From an uncultured Bacillota bacterium (GTDB lineage Bacteria > Bacillota_I > Bacilli_A > RFN20 > CAG-826), in contig CASEWT010000005.1 of NCBI GenBank assembly GCA_949291655.1, positions 1 through 42,211 of the forward strand: a stretch of 42,211 nucleotides of DNA. The letters are read 5' to 3'. The translations under genes and the position numbers were made by a program. The notes under the pieces are model-generated. The model was given only the letters and a program-made list of their open reading frames with translations. It was not told where the DNA came from and searched no databases. Below, in pieces: positions 16,781 to 24,483 of the stretch (positions are counted from its first letter, which is position 1; the number at the start of each line of letters is the position of its first letter).

Positions 16781-17281
16781 CTAGTCGATTTCCTCGACAT
16801 TGTCGTCCGCCGGGCAGGGGACGTTCACGTCGCCAGGATCGAGGTGGCTATGGGGAGCGATGGTGTCGAGGGGGAGGAACATGTAGAGGGCCTCGCCCCG
16901 GGCCAAGAGGACATTGCCCATCGTCCTTATTTCGGCATGGCCCTTGAAGGTCAGGCTGGACATCGAATCGATGACCCCGATGCATTTGAGGGGGACGTCG
17001 TAGGGGACGCCCTTATGGTATTCGATGCTCAGTTTGATCGTGCACCCCCAAGATCCCGGCTTCTTGATCCAGATGGCCCGGCCGATCGTTTCGTCGATGA
17101 TGGCGGTGATCATTCCCCCGTGGGTGCGCTCCGGATAGGATTGGTGGTGCTTCTTGAAAGTGAAGAGGGAGATGAGGCTCCCGTCTTCCATCTCGTAAAA
17201 GCGGGCCTTGACGCCGTTGGGGTTGTCGAGGCCGCAGACGATGCAATCGTGAGATACCGTTTGTTTCTTGAGGACTTTCAT
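16781..17281 (-). CDS. hotdog-fold thioesterase, PaaI-like
   Basis: A 166-residue protein of the hotdog thioesterase family, likely hydrolysing an acyl-CoA. The central helix motif ERTHGGMITAIIDETIGRA contains the HGG and the acidic residue used in catalysis. It begins with a short cysteine-containing segment (HDCIVCGLDNPNG) found in many members. The frame is open upstream, but the ATG at 17281 is chosen because the domain begins there. No Shine-Dalgarno lies at a usable distance; instead a TATACT -10 box ends 8 nt before the ATG, suggesting a leaderless message. It diverges from rarA, which has the same arrangement. Confidence 0.85.
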   Translation of the reverse strand: MKVLKKQTVSHDCIVCGLDNPNGVKARFYEMEDGSLISLFTFKKHHQSYPERTHGGMITAIIDETIGRAIWIKKPGSWGCTIKLSIEYHKGVPYDVPLKCIGVIDSMSSLTFKGHAEIRTMGNVLLARGEALYMFLPLDTIAPHSHLDPGDVNVPCPADDNVEEID

Positions 17282-17289
17282 ACCTCGAA

Positions 17290-17295
17290 AGTATA
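17290..17295 (-). promoter_or_regulatory. -10 box of the thioesterase gene, leaderless arrangement
   Basis: Read on the minus strand the box is TATACT. It is separated by 8 nt from the ATG at 17281, so transcription should begin at or within 1-2 nt of the start codon. Confidence 0.55.
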
Positions 17296-17318
17296 TTCCT
17301 CGGCCCATTGCCCTTCTA

Positions 17319-17324
17319 TATAAT
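17319..17324 (+). promoter_or_regulatory. -10 box of rarA, leaderless arrangement
   Basis: A perfect TATAAT ends 7 nt before the ATG at 17332, with no Shine-Dalgarno between. The -35 region (TTCCTC at 17296-17301) is weak. Confidence 0.6.
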
Positions 17325-17331
17325 TTCGGCG

Positions 17332-18615
17332 ATGAACGAGCCATTGGCTTTTCGGGTCCGGCCAACGCACCTCCGCGACGTGATCGGCCAAAAGGGCCTC
17401 GCCGGCCCGGAAGGGATCCTCACGCGGTCCGCCGAGCGGAAGATGCCTTTTTCGATGATTCTTTTCGGCCCGCCGGGAACCGGGAAGACGACGATTGCCC
17501 GGGCTTATTGCAAGGACCTTGGCATCCATTTCGCGATGCTCAATGCCGTGACGACCGACAAGAAGGAAATGGAAAGGACGATTTCCGAATGCCGGCTTTA
17601 TCCTAGCGCCGTCATCGTCATGGACGAGGTCCATCGTTTGGACAAGACGAAGCAAGATCTTCTCCTTCCTTACGTCGAGGCGGGGGATTTCTATCTTATC
17701 GGCTGCACGACTGCGAACCCTTACGTGAGCCTTAACCGCGCCATCCGTTCGCGGACCCGCCTTCTCGAGGTCAAGCCTTTGGGCGAGGAAGAGGCCGTCG
17801 CCGGTTTGAAACGGGCCATTGCCGTCCCAAACGGGCTGGCCGGGAAACTCCATATCGACGATAAGGCTCTCTCCTTCATTGCCCGCCTTTCGGGTGGCGA
17901 CCTGCGCTTTTCCTTGAACGTTCTCGAGCAGTGCTTCCTCCAATATGGGGAGGAAGAGGTCGACGAAGCCAAGGTCGAGGCCATCGAAAGAGTGCCAAAC
18001 TACATGGCGGACAAAGACGAAGAGGAACATTACGACTCGGTCTCCGGGCTTCAGAAGTCCATTCGCGGAAGCGATGTCGATGCGGCTTTCTACTATTTGG
18101 CCCGCCTTATCGTTGCCGGCGACCTCGATAGCATCAAGAGGCGGCTTCTGGTCACGGCCTACGAAGACGTCGGCCTGGCCAATCCGGCCGCGGTCATGCG
18201 GTGCCAGCTGGCCCTTGATGCCGTCGACAAGATCGGCCTTCCCGAGGCGATGATCCCCCTTGGCTTCACGGTTGCCGAGCTTGCCCTTTCCCCGAAGAGC
18301 CGGGCCGCGTCGGAAGCGGTCGAAAAGGCGGTGGCGGAGGCCGAGAAGATGCCTTTTGTCGTCCCCGATTATCTTCGCTTTACCCCCGTCAACCTCCGCG
18401 AGGAGGAAAAGTATCCTTATGATCGCCCCGATCTATGGGAAAAGATCCAGTACCTGCCCGAAAGCTACAAGGGAGTTCGTTTTTACGTACCCAATCAAAT
18501 GAGCCTTTCGGCCATCGAGAAGGCTCTGAACCAGAACTATGCGCGGCTGAAAGCCATCCAAAGGAGCCGAGATCTCCCTTCTTTGAAGGCGAAGAAAACG
18601 CTGAAAAATCACTGA
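17332..18615 (+). CDS. rarA: replication-associated recombination protein RarA/MgsA (AAA+ ATPase)
   Basis: A 427-residue AAA+ ATPase that acts at stalled replication forks. Walker A is GPPGTGKT (46-53) and Walker B ends in MDEVHR (97-102), followed by an arginine-containing segment (RAIRSRTRLLEV). The C-terminal half carries the tetramerisation domain with the family signature YEDVGLANPAA and later LSPKSRAA. An in-frame ATG at 17308 would lie upstream of a perfect TATAAT, so the start is placed at 17332, where the conserved N-terminus (MNEPLAFRVRP) begins. Length is normal for the family. It ends within a cre-like palindrome that probably serves the next gene. Confidence 0.95.
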   Translation: MNEPLAFRVRPTHLRDVIGQKGLAGPEGILTRSAERKMPFSMILFGPPGTGKTTIARAYCKDLGIHFAMLNAVTTDKKEMERTISECRLYPSAVIVMDEVHRLDKTKQDLLLPYVEAGDFYLIGCTTANPYVSLNRAIRSRTRLLEVKPLGEEEAVAGLKRAIAVPNGLAGKLHIDDKALSFIARLSGGDLRFSLNVLEQCFLQYGEEEVDEAKVEAIERVPNYMADKDEEEHYDSVSGLQKSIRGSDVDAAFYYLARLIVAGDLDSIKRRLLVTAYEDVGLANPAAVMRCQLALDAVDKIGLPEAMIPLGFTVAELALSPKSRAASEAVEKAVAEAEKMPFVVPDYLRFTPVNLREEEKYPYDRPDLWEKIQYLPESYKGVRFYVPNQMSLSAIEKALNQNYARLKAIQRSRDLPSLKAKKTLKNH

Positions 18616-18626
18616 AAACGCTTTCA
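18613..18626 (+). promoter_or_regulatory. perfect cre site upstream of a small gene
   Basis: TGAAAACGCTTTCA is a nearly palindromic cre consensus match that includes the rarA stop codon. Its centre lies about 54 bp upstream of the predicted start of the small-gene transcript, a spacing at which CcpA activates rather than represses in Bacillus. Activation is inferred. Confidence 0.65.
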
Positions 18627-18639
18627 TTTGCATAAATAG

Positions 18640-18667
18640 TTGACCGACCGAACTTTTGGGATACAAT
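18640..18667 (+). promoter_or_regulatory. strong promoter of the 51-codon gene
   Basis: TTGACC (18640-18645) and TACAAT (18662-18667) with a 16-bp spacer. The transcript should begin near 18674, directly with a 6-bp hairpin (ACCTTC 18673-18678, GAAGGT 18684-18689). Confidence 0.8.
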
Positions 18668-18712
18668 GGCGGACCTTCCAAAAGAAGGTACAACGAAAGG
18701 AGGTCGATCGCG

Positions 18713-18868
18713 ATGAAATATTTCGACATCATCAAAGACAAATTCCAAACCCAATCCAGCTTCGACCTTGGTGAGGGAAAAGGAAACGAAAGCAACCTCG
18801 AGAAGTTCGCGGACGCATGCACCGATTCCTTCATCGACGGACTGCTCAGCGGTTTCGCCAACCTCTGA
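18713..18868 (+). CDS. small acidic 51-aa protein of unknown function
   Basis: I do not recognise this protein. It is 51 residues long, soluble and acidic, beginning MKYFDIIKDKF and ending in FIDGLLSGFANL; residues 28-49 may form an amphipathic helix. It has no signal peptide. The start is marked by a near-perfect AAAGGAGG 9 nt upstream of the ATG; the open frame upstream to 18656 overlaps the promoter and is rejected. It is a complete single-gene unit: cre site, strong promoter, 5' hairpin, strong ribosome site and terminator. The transcript (about 18674-18903) could also act as an RNA. Confidence 0.75.
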   Translation: MKYFDIIKDKFQTQSSFDLGEGKGNESNLEKFADACTDSFIDGLLSGFANL

Positions 18869-18876
18869 TGGTTACC

Positions 18877-18903
18877 GGCTTGCCCTTTCCGGCAAGCCTT
18901 TTT
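18877..18903 (+). terminator. terminator of the 51-codon gene
   Basis: GGCTTGCC (18877-18884), a six-base loop, GGCAAGCC (18891-18898), then TTTTT. An 8-bp perfect stem starting 8 nt after the stop codon. Confidence 0.9.
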
Positions 18904-18914
18904 CTTTCCGGAAG

Positions 18915-18943
18915 TTGTTTCTTCCTTAGACGAAGACGATAAT
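18915..18943 (+). promoter_or_regulatory. promoter of tRNA-Leu
   Basis: TTGTTT (18915-18920) and GATAAT (18938-18943) with a 17-bp spacer; the tRNA begins 9 nt after the -10 box. Confidence 0.75.
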
Positions 18944-18952
18944 TACCGGGCT

Positions 18953-19037
18953 GGGCCCTTGGCGGAATAGGCAGACGCGTTAGACTTAGGATCTAATGGG
19001 GCAACCCGTGCAAGTTCGATTCTTGTAGGGCCCACCA
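18953..19037 (+). tRNA. tRNA-Leu (anticodon UAG)
   Basis: An 85-nt class II tRNA. The acceptor stem pairs GGGCCCT (18953-18959) with AGGGCCC (19027-19033), discriminator A, and CCA is encoded. The anticodon stem is TTAGA/TCTAA around the loop CTTAGGA, giving UAG. A GGG/CCC long variable arm and the T loop TTCGATT are present. The tRNA has its own promoter and terminator. Confidence 0.97.
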
Positions 19038-19049
19038 CCTTGGATGGAA

Positions 19050-19075
19050 GCGCCTTCGGGCGCCTTTCTTTTTTT
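19050..19075 (+). terminator. terminator of tRNA-Leu
   Basis: GCGCC, a TTCG tetraloop and GGCGC, followed by a T-rich tract (19065-19075), 12 nt after the tRNA end. Confidence 0.85.
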
Positions 19076-19122
19076 GGCCGGGCGAAAGGACCTTTTTCTC
19101 TTCCTCCGGCCTTCTTCTACCC

Positions 19123-19128
19123 TACAAT
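19123..19128 (+). promoter_or_regulatory. -10 box of a glycosyltransferase gene, leaderless arrangement
   Basis: TACAAT ends 6 nt before the ATG at 19135; the six bases between (ATCTTC) hold no ribosome site. Confidence 0.55.
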
Positions 19129-19134
19129 ATCTTC

Positions 19135-20283
19135 ATGGCGCAGGAACGGCGGCTTTTCTGGCTGATGGAGCAGACCTCCTACCAAGGCGGGGTCGAAACG
19201 GTAAGCGAAGGCCTGATCGATGGCCTTGCCGACCGTTTCGAGGTAACGGTTGTCGTTCTCGACCGGCGGCCGGAAGATCCCCTATATTTCAATGACCCGC
19301 GGATCAAGACCGTCTATCTGGGCCTCGATTACCTGCCGCGGCAGGACCAGCAAATCGTCGGCTATTTCCGTTCAGGGCACCCTTTGAAAGGCCTTCGCGT
19401 TGTTTTAGGCGTTTTCTATTACCTCCTTCTCGGGCGTTTCCTCCTCCGTTCGAAAATAAAGAAGATGACAGGCGAGGACGATATCGTCTTGGCTTCCCTT
19501 TCGACTACCTACCTTGCGGTTCCGCGGGGAAGGAAGGCCATCTTCCATTATCATTTCAATGCCGAGCATTATTTCTCTTTCCTCGAACGCTTTGCCCGTG
19601 GGCTATCCCGAAAGCCCGATGTCGAGGTGTTTCTCTCGGAAGGCATCCTGAGGGATGTCAAGAAACGCTCGGCCTTCGCCCGCAAGCACGGAATCGCGAT
19701 CGTCAATCCCGTCAAACTCGCGCCGACGCGCGACATTTCCTATCACGGCGGGAAGCTTGTCTACATCGGTCGCCTGGCCGAGCAGAAAAACCCCCTTCTC
19801 CTCTTGAAGGCCGCCAGGATATTGAAAGAAAAGGGTGTGGCGTTTTCCCTCGACATGTACGGGGAGGGGAAGATGCGGCCGGAACTGGAGAGATTCATCG
19901 GGGAAAGCGTCTTGGGGGACTGCGTCATTCTCCATGGTGAAACCCGCGACGTGAAATCTGCCCTCTCTGAGAAGGACCTGCTCCTTCTTTCCTCGGCTTT
20001 CGAGGGACTTCCTTTGGTTGCCGGGGAGGCGATGAGCCAGAGCGTTCCCGTTTTCTCGACCCGCTTCGGCGCGACGGCCGAAGAGAGCATACCCCCGGGC
20101 ACAGGGGTCATCGTGGATAGCTTTGACCCGCAGGTTTACGCGGACGAGCTCGCTGCTCTTTTGCTTGATCCAGACAAAGTTCTCGCCCTCCGCGAAAAGG
20201 CCTACCGTTTTGCCCTCACCCGGACCAAAGACGCGGTAATCAAGGAATGGGAGAAACTCCTCGAAAAGGTAGCCAACGGCTGA
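19135..20283 (+). CDS. GT4-family glycosyltransferase
   Basis: A 382-residue GT-B retaining glycosyltransferase. The N-terminal lobe has the acceptor-side motif YQGGVETVSEGL. The C-terminal lobe starts at LVYIGRLAEQKNPLLLL and ends with EGLPLVAGEAMSQSVPVFST, the EX7E nucleotide-sugar motif of the GT4 family. It has no signal peptide; a hydrophobic patch (residues 85-103) may bind the membrane. Acceptor and sugar are unknown; glycolipid or cell-surface glycan synthesis is likely, given the second GT4 and the flippase-like gene downstream. It appears to be leaderless. Confidence 0.88.
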   Translation: MAQERRLFWLMEQTSYQGGVETVSEGLIDGLADRFEVTVVVLDRRPEDPLYFNDPRIKTVYLGLDYLPRQDQQIVGYFRSGHPLKGLRVVLGVFYYLLLGRFLLRSKIKKMTGEDDIVLASLSTTYLAVPRGRKAIFHYHFNAEHYFSFLERFARGLSRKPDVEVFLSEGILRDVKKRSAFARKHGIAIVNPVKLAPTRDISYHGGKLVYIGRLAEQKNPLLLLKAARILKEKGVAFSLDMYGEGKMRPELERFIGESVLGDCVILHGETRDVKSALSEKDLLLLSSAFEGLPLVAGEAMSQSVPVFSTRFGATAEESIPPGTGVIVDSFDPQVYADELAALLLDPDKVLALREKAYRFALTRTKDAVIKEWEKLLEKVANG

Positions 20284-20289
20284 AAACAC

Positions 20290-20319
20290 TTGCAAAAGTC
20301 CTTTCCTTTGCTTGATATA
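20290..20319 (+). promoter_or_regulatory. promoter of the ferritin gene
   Basis: TTGCAA (20290-20295) and GATATA (20314-20319) with an 18-bp spacer. The leader is about 80 nt and holds AAAGGAG at 20391-20397. No convincing Fur or PerR box was found. Confidence 0.55.
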
Positions 20320-20407
20320 GGTATTTTCGAGACGATTGCTCGAGCACATTGTTTGCCCCTTTGCCTTTTAGGGCCTAACCTTTGTAAATGAAAGGAGCAT
20401 CAAGGAT

Positions 20408-20893
20408 ATGCTTAACAAGAAAATCGCCGACCTCCTCAACGATCAAATCAACAAGGAACTCTACTCCGCCTACCTCTACCTCGACATCTCCGCCTACTAT
20501 CTCCGAAAGCACCTTTATGGCTTTGCTGGCTGGTTCAAGAAGCAAGCCGCCGAGGAAACCGAGCACGCCGACAAGATGATGTCCTACCTTGCCGAGCAGG
20601 GGGAGGCCATTGAACTGAAGGACGTGGCCCATGCCGGGAAAACCTACAAGGACCTCCGGGAGCCCCTGGCTTTCCAACTTGAGCACGAGATGTACGTCAC
20701 CTCTCTTATCAACGCCATCTACGATGCCGCCGATGAGGTTAACGACCGTCGGACGGCCCACTTCCTCGATTGGTTCATCGATGAGCAGACCGAGGAGGAG
20801 GCCACGGCCACGGCCCTTCTACGGAAATTCGACCTCTTGGCTGGCGATAACCGCGGCCTTTATGAGCTCGACGCCGAGCTCGGTAAGCGGTAA
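20408..20893 (+). CDS. ferritin (iron storage)
   Basis: A 161-residue ferritin of the bacterial non-haem type, which oxidises and stores iron as a 24-subunit shell. The four-helix bundle is evident: INKELYSAYLYLDISAYY with Glu17, then FKKQAAEETEHADKM with the ferroxidase Glu50 and His53, and later LEHEMYVTSLI and WFIDEQTEEE with further metal ligands. Length is normal. The gene is monocistronic, with its own promoter and terminator, and may buffer iron for the Suf pathway encoded 10 kb away. Confidence 0.95.
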   Translation: MLNKKIADLLNDQINKELYSAYLYLDISAYYLRKHLYGFAGWFKKQAAEETEHADKMMSYLAEQGEAIELKDVAHAGKTYKDLREPLAFQLEHEMYVTSLINAIYDAADEVNDRRTAHFLDWFIDEQTEEEATATALLRKFDLLAGDNRGLYELDAELGKR

Positions 20894-20910
20894 TCATCTC
20901 GCCGATTGTC

Positions 20911-20940
20911 GGAAATGCCCCCAATGGGGGGTTTCCTTTT
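20911..20940 (+). terminator. terminator of the ferritin gene
   Basis: GGAAA-TGCCCCC, loop AAT, then GGGGGGTTTCC followed by TTTT. A second small GGGG/CCCC hairpin follows at about 20944-20957. Confidence 0.8.
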
Positions 20941-21012
20941 CATGGGGCGAAAACCCCTCCTTTCGGCCTATATGTAGGTGAGAAGTCTCTCCTTGCGCGC
21001 CTGAGCGCGTGC

Positions 21013-21018
21013 TAAAAT
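21013..21018 (+). promoter_or_regulatory. -10 box of the flippase-like gene, leaderless arrangement
   Basis: TAAAAT ends 9 nt before the ATG at 21028, with no Shine-Dalgarno in between (CCCTCCGAC). Confidence 0.5.
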
Positions 21019-21027
21019 CCCTCCGAC

Positions 21028-22518
21028 ATGGACGAGTCAATCGACAAGAAGCAAAAGCGGAAAAGCCGTCGCGGCTACATCATTTCCCTCACGCTGGTTC
21101 TTTTGCTTACGGCGGTGGCCCTCCTTATCAACTTCCACACGGCCGGGGCTTCTATTTCCGGGAACGAGAACCTCGGGGTCTTCGATGCCATTGCTGCCGG
21201 GGCCAAATCGATTTTCGACGCCATGTCCCAGTGCGATCCGGTCTGGTTGACTGTTATTGCCGCCGTCATGGTCGTTTCCTATTGCATCGACGGGTTGGCC
21301 CTTTTGGTCTTTGCCCGCCTCTATACCCGGCATTACCGTTTTCACCAAGGCTTGGCCAATACCTTGGTCGGGGCTTTCTACAACAACGTGACGCCCGGGG
21401 CTTCCGGCGGCCAGTTCATGCAGGTTTACACCTTCAAGAAGCAGGGGATTCCCGTCTCGAACGGGGCCTCGATCATGGTCATGTGGTTCATCATTTACCA
21501 AGCGGCTCTCATCACCCTTGACGTCATTGCCCTCATCGTGATGGGGCCGAACCTCCTGAACCTCAATGGCATCGACATCCTCCCCGGCGATACGACCTTT
21601 CTTGGCTGGGGCGGGGAAATCACCATCGTTCCTCTCATCATCTTCGGCTTCGCCCTCAACGTGGCCGTCATCCTTCTTCTTTTCCTCATGTCCTACAGCC
21701 ATCGCTTCCATAATTTCATCCTTCATTACTGCATTGGCTTCCTTGGGAAAATCCACCTCCTCAAGAACCCGGACAAGACGCGGGAAAACCTCCGAATCCA
21801 GGTCGAGAATTTCAAGATCGAGCTGCGGCGGCTTTTCGGGAACATCCCGGTGACCATCCTCATCTTCGTTCTTCTTTTCTCAATCCTTTGCCTCCGTTTC
21901 TCGGTTCCCTATTTTGCCGGCCTGGCTCTCGACGCCTATGGCTCGAACGGCGGCTTCGACATCGCGATGATGTTCGACGCTATCTTCAAGAGCTCATTTC
22001 ACCAGATGGTGACGGGCCTACTTCCGATCCCTGGGTCGGCCGGCGTTTCCGAACTCTTCTTCAACACCATCTTCACCGGTTTCTTCCAAGCGACGGTTGC
22101 AACTGTCGATGGGGTTAGCGTCGTGATCCGAACCCAGAACGAGAACATGATGGCAACGCAGCTGCTTTGGCGGATCGCCACCTTCTATCTCGTCTTCATC
22201 GTCTGCGGCTTCGTCGCGGCCTTTTACCGTTCCCGCGGCGAAAAGGAGGCCGGCGTTTACCCGAGCCGCCAGACTTTCATCGACCTCCAGATGCTCACCT
22301 ACGAGGAGCGGAAGAGCTCTTCCGACACTTTGTACGAGACCCGGCAGCTCTCGAAGAAAGCCATCCGGAGCCAGCTTAAGGGGGAACGCTACCTGCCTGA
22401 TGGCTTCGACACCGGCGACGAGGTCTACATGAGCGAGGCCATCCATCGGCTTCCCGATGGCGGGACGGGGAAGGCCAAAGCCATTTCCCGGAGTGCGAAG
22501 CGGGGGAAGGCCGAATGA
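21028..22518 (+). CDS. lysylphosphatidylglycerol synthase/flippase-like membrane protein (UPF0104, MprF N-domain type)
   Basis: A 496-residue integral membrane protein with about eight hydrophobic segments. The family signatures are NNVTPGASGGQ in the first half and LPIPGSAGVSELFF in the second. It resembles the membrane half of MprF, which moves lipids across the bilayer, but lacks any aminoacyl-transferase domain. The hydrophilic C-terminal tail is about 95 residues. It overlaps the following GT4 gene by 4 bp (ATGA). Paired with a diacylglycerol-type glycosyltransferase, it may flip or present the glycolipid product; that role is inferred. Confidence 0.88.
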   Translation: MDESIDKKQKRKSRRGYIISLTLVLLLTAVALLINFHTAGASISGNENLGVFDAIAAGAKSIFDAMSQCDPVWLTVIAAVMVVSYCIDGLALLVFARLYTRHYRFHQGLANTLVGAFYNNVTPGASGGQFMQVYTFKKQGIPVSNGASIMVMWFIIYQAALITLDVIALIVMGPNLLNLNGIDILPGDTTFLGWGGEITIVPLIIFGFALNVAVILLLFLMSYSHRFHNFILHYCIGFLGKIHLLKNPDKTRENLRIQVENFKIELRRLFGNIPVTILIFVLLFSILCLRFSVPYFAGLALDAYGSNGGFDIAMMFDAIFKSSFHQMVTGLLPIPGSAGVSELFFNTIFTGFFQATVATVDGVSVVIRTQNENMMATQLLWRIATFYLVFIVCGFVAAFYRSRGEKEAGVYPSRQTFIDLQMLTYEERKSSSDTLYETRQLSKKAIRSQLKGERYLPDGFDTGDEVYMSEAIHRLPDGGTGKAKAISRSAKRGKAE

Positions 22519-23690
22519 GAATCGTCATCTTCACCGATACCTATCCCCCCGAGATCAACGGGGTGGCCACCAGCTGCCGGAACCTTTACCGAACCTTGAC
22601 CGAGCACGGGGAAAAGGTCATGGTCGTCACGACCAACCCGTGGAACGAAGAACTCTACGAAGATGGCGATATCGTCCGCATACCCGGCATCAAACTGAAG
22701 AAATTGTATGGCTATCGGGCCGCTCCCTTTTTCAACAAGGAAGCCATGAGGCTCGTTCACGATTTCCGGCCCGACGTCATCCATAGCCAGCACGATGCCG
22801 GGGTCGGCCAGTTTGGCTTCATTGCCGCGAGCCGCCTCAATCTCCCGGTCGTCTATACCTTCCACACGATGTACGAGGACTACACCTACTACGCGACCAA
22901 GGGATTCATGGACCGGGCGGCCAAAGGCATCGTTCGGCAGTACATCCACCATAAGTCCAGGACGGCCGACGAGTTCATCTGCCCCTCCTCGAAAATCAAG
23001 GAATACATGCGGTCCATCGGGATTGACAGCTATATTTCCGTCATTCCGACTGGCATCGACTTCTCGGCTTTCGACCGCCGTAAAGTCAACCGCAAGCTCG
23101 TTAACGAAATCCGTCGCCAATACGGCATCCCGACTTCGACTTACGTCATCCTTTCCCTCGGGCGGGTCGCCAAGGAAAAGTCGATCGACATCTGCCTGAA
23201 AGGCTATGCCAAATACCTTTCCAACGGCCCGGCTCGGGAAACCCTCTTCGTCGTTGTTGGGGGAGGGCCGGCCCTCAAGGAACTCAAGAAACTCGTAACC
23301 GAGCTTCGGATCGAGGACCATGTCCTTTTCATGGGCCCGGTCAATCCCGATAGCGTCCCTCTTTACTACCAGCTCGGCAATTGCTTCGTCTCGGCTTCCA
23401 TCACCGAGACCCAAGGTTTGACCTTCATGGAGGCGATGGCCTCCTCACTTGTCCTCTTTGCCCGTTACGACGACACCCTTCTCGGAACGATCAAGGACGG
23501 GGAAAACGGCTTCTTCTTCCTCGACGAGGACGATTTTGCCGCGAAGCTTCCGAAGATTGTCGCCTTGAGCGGGTCCCGCCTCAAGGGCATCGTCGAGGCC
23601 GGGCTTTCCTCGATCGAGCCCTATTCCCTTGAGCGCTTCTATCGAAATGTCATGGAGGTTTATCGCCGTGCGGTCAAGAAAGGGTGGTAG
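22515..23690 (+). CDS. GT4 glycosyltransferase, diacylglycerol glucosyltransferase-like
   Basis: A 391-residue retaining GT-B enzyme. The N-terminus FTDTYPPEINGVATS and the segment YTFHTMYEDYTYY are characteristic of 1,2-diacylglycerol 3-glucosyltransferases of Gram-positives and Acholeplasma, which begin glycolipid synthesis on the inner leaflet. The donor site has LSLGRVAKEKSID and ETQGLTFMEAMASS (EX7E). The start overlaps the flippase-like gene, and the end overlaps recX, so the three are one operon with yhaM. The exact sugar is not certain. Confidence 0.88.
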   Translation: MRIVIFTDTYPPEINGVATSCRNLYRTLTEHGEKVMVVTTNPWNEELYEDGDIVRIPGIKLKKLYGYRAAPFFNKEAMRLVHDFRPDVIHSQHDAGVGQFGFIAASRLNLPVVYTFHTMYEDYTYYATKGFMDRAAKGIVRQYIHHKSRTADEFICPSSKIKEYMRSIGIDSYISVIPTGIDFSAFDRRKVNRKLVNEIRRQYGIPTSTYVILSLGRVAKEKSIDICLKGYAKYLSNGPARETLFVVVGGGPALKELKKLVTELRIEDHVLFMGPVNPDSVPLYYQLGNCFVSASITETQGLTFMEAMASSLVLFARYDDTLLGTIKDGENGFFFLDEDDFAAKLPKIVALSGSRLKGIVEAGLSSIEPYSLERFYRNVMEVYRRAVKKGW

Positions 23691-24483
23691 GAAAGTCGTT
23701 TCCTTCCTTCCTAGCGCCTCAAAGGCTGGTCGTTACGTCCTCCTTCTCGACGACGGAAGGAAAGTCGTTTCCTACCAGCTCGGCCTCGAGGAAGCCTCGC
23801 TTTTTCCTTTGTATGTGGGGAAGGTCCTTTCGGCGAAGGAGGAAAATGCCCTCGCCCAGGCCCTTGCCTCCTCGAAGGCCCGAAGCAAGGCCCTCGCCCT
23901 CCTCAAAAGGCGGCCTTATGCGGAAAAAGAACTAGAGGAAAGGCTCCTTCGGGACGGAAAGCTCAAGTATCCCGAGGTGAAGGAGGCTACGCGCTTCCTT
24001 TCGGAAGAGGGCCTCGTCGATGACCGTTCCTATGCCATCGACAAAGCCGAAGAAGCCGCTTATACCCTCAAAGGGAAGCGGAAGGTCCTTCATGAGCTCA
24101 GGGAAGCCGGGGTCGATGAAAGCATCGTCTCTTCCCTTTCCTTTGATCAGGAGAGGGAAAAGGCCGCCGAAGATCTAAAAAGGATCCTTCCCCGCCTTGC
24201 TTCTTGCCCTTTGAAGGAGAAGAAGGAGAAGGCCTGGCGGGCCTTGAGCCGGGACGGGTACGAGGACGAAGTCATCTTCCCGCTCCTCGCGACGCTTTCC
24301 GAGGACGAGGAAAGAGTGCTTGCCCGCCTTGAAATCGAAGCGCGCAACGCCTACCGGCGCCTTGAAAGGAAGTATAATGGCCGCGAACTGAATGGCCGCG
24401 TCTACGAAGCTTTGGCCCGGAAAGGCTTCCGGCCAAGCGCCATCCGCGCGGTCATGGAAAGGCTCAGCAATGATCTTAGTTAA
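23668..24483 (+). CDS. recX: regulatory protein RecX
   Basis: A 271-residue protein that binds and restrains RecA filaments. It consists of three-helix RecX repeats, seen from ALALLKRRPYAEKELEERLL onward, with FLSEEGLVDDRSYA as the most typical motif. The first 85 residues form a charged beta-rich N-terminal extension (GRYVLLLDDGRKVVSY). The start is placed at GTG 23668 because GGAGG stands 9 nt upstream; an ATG at 23647 lacks such a site. The start lies inside the glycosyltransferase gene. Confidence 0.88.
   Translation: MRSRKGGRKVVSFLPSASKAGRYVLLLDDGRKVVSYQLGLEEASLFPLYVGKVLSAKEENALAQALASSKARSKALALLKRRPYAEKELEERLLRDGKLKYPEVKEATRFLSEEGLVDDRSYAIDKAEEAAYTLKGKRKVLHELREAGVDESIVSSLSFDQEREKAAEDLKRILPRLASCPLKEKKEKAWRALSRDGYEDEVIFPLLATLSEDEERVLARLEIEARNAYRRLERKYNGRELNGRVYEALARKGFRPSAIRAVMERLSNDLS

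Noticed and set aside
18640-18712. Upstream in-frame ATG (18656) for the 51-codon gene
   Set aside because: It would place the start upstream of the -10 box, and the near-perfect Shine-Dalgarno points to 18713.
23647-23668. ATG start of recX at 23647
   Set aside because: No ribosome site precedes it, whereas GGAGG is correctly spaced before GTG 23668.
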